NCBI GenBank assembly: GCA_023393375.1
Contig: JAEWLI010000028.1
Location: 1-6,590 of the forward strand
Direction: 5' to 3'
Origin: Bacteroidota bacterium
GTDB taxonomy: Bacteria > Bacteroidota > Bacteroidia > Cytophagales > Cyclobacteriaceae
DNA length: 6,590 nt
The notes under the pieces are model-generated. The model searched no databases. It was not told where the DNA came from and saw nothing but the letters and a program-made list of their open reading frames with translations. Below, one piece after another: positions 6,318-6,590 of this stretch (position 1 is its first letter; each line of letters starts with the position of its first letter). A program made the position numbers and the translations under genes.

Positions 6318-6348
6318 TAAATTTGATAAATATTCTACTGTAAATTTG
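6318..6348 (+). promoter_or_regulatory. Two TAAATTTG boxes, candidate Bacteroidota promoter for the regulator
   Basis: TAAATTTG occurs at 6318-6325 and 6341-6348 and fits the Bacteroidota -7 consensus TAnnTTTG. The second copy, 31 bp before the ATG at 6379, is the better -7 candidate. The TTTG ending the first copy (6322-6325) could serve as its -33 element, though the 15-bp gap is somewhat short. The flanking ACTGTAAA also recurs (6296-6303 and 6337-6344). No start site can be proved from sequence. Confidence 0.4.
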
Positions 6349-6365
6349 GGAAAGCAACTTTCCCA
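6347..6365 (+). promoter_or_regulatory. Short perfect hairpin in the regulator leader
   Basis: TGGGAAAG (6347-6354), a CAA loop and CTTTCCCA (6358-6365) form a perfect 8-bp stem with a 3-nt loop. It overlaps the last bases of the second TAAATTTG box and ends 13 bp before the ATG at 6379. It may be an operator dyad at the transcription start or an RNA hairpin near the ribosome-binding region. No T run follows, so it is not a standard terminator. Confidence 0.45.
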
Positions 6366-6378
6366 TACTGTTACTTTT

Positions 6379-6590
6379 ATGAAGACCGGAAATATTTTAG
6401 TCGTAGATGACAACAAAAGTGCACTGAGTGCGATGAACCTCCTGCTTCAATATGAATTTAATCAGGTGGTGTGCATATCGAATCCCAATCAGATCCATGC
6501 TGAGCTAAGAAAACATGAATTTGATGTTACTTTGCTGGATATGAATTTTTCTGCCGGTATCAATACAGGTAATGAAGGGCTGTATTGGTT
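6379..6590 (+). CDS. Response regulator receiver domain, probably NtrC-type (sigma-54 activator), C-terminus outside the window
   Basis: The first 70 codons are visible, starting at ATG 6379-6381 (MKTGNILVVDDNKS). They show the receiver fold start: hydrophobic beta1 NILVVDD with acidic pocket D10 and D11, an alpha1 helix SALSAMNLLLQYEF, and beta3 VTLLDMNF with the phospho-acceptor aspartate D54. The following loop, SAGINTGNEGLYW (58-70), is longer than in CheY-like proteins and, from memory of the family, is characteristic of Bacteroidota regulators that continue into an AAA+ sigma-54 interaction domain and a Fis-type DNA-binding domain. That continuation lies beyond the window. It is divergent from the efflux operon across 181 bp, suggesting it controls that operon, probably with a histidine kinase encoded nearby. 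The receiver call is firm; the NtrC class is inference. Confidence 0.88.
   Translation, partial: MKTGNILVVDDNKSALSAMNLLLQYEFNQVVCISNPNQIHAELRKHEFDVTLLDMNFSAGINTGNEGLYW

Noticed and set aside
6347..6365. Rho-independent terminator
   Set aside because: The hairpin is not followed by a T run and lies directly upstream of a gene start between divergent genes.

Overview
The window looks like a chromosomal segment of a Bacteroidota (Bacteroidetes) bacterium. The evidence is the protein families (a MacB/FtsX-type permease with the C-terminal signature typical of that phylum, an NtrC-type response regulator beginning MKTGNILVVDDNKS), moderate-to-low GC, weak Shine-Dalgarno sequences, and TAnnTTTG-like -7 promoter elements. 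No species can be named from the sequence alone.

Layout. Positions 1-6197 are one minus-strand block, read right to left: a TolC-family outer-membrane channel (4866-6197), a HlyD/MacA-type periplasmic adaptor (3608-4858/4876), a small four-helix-bundle protein of the S23/23S-rRNA-intervening-sequence family (3155-3520), a MacB/LolD-type ABC ATPase (2268-2984), and a long FtsX/MacB-type permease (2197 down to the window edge, missing its last transmembrane segment). A 181-bp divergent intergenic region (6198-6378) separates this block from the start of a plus-strand response regulator (6379 to the window end).

Function. TolC-like channel, adaptor, ATPase and permease together make a MacAB-TolC-like tripartite export system driven by ATP hydrolysis at the inner membrane. 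The substrate cannot be read from the sequence. The divergent response regulator is probably the local two-component controller. The intergenic region holds palindromes, a hairpin, two TAAATTTG boxes and an imperfect sigma-54-like element.

Most unusual part. The S23-family gene interrupts the efflux operon. It sits in a roughly 600-bp AT-rich segment bounded by inverted copies of a heptanucleotide (GGAnnAA) repeat array, 25 of 27 bases complementary, and the gene itself is also bracketed by a perfect 18-bp direct repeat. This resembles the stem-bounded intervening sequences that carry S23 genes inside 23S rRNA of some bacteria, but here it lies between two protein genes. It is a candidate mobile or RNA-processed cassette.
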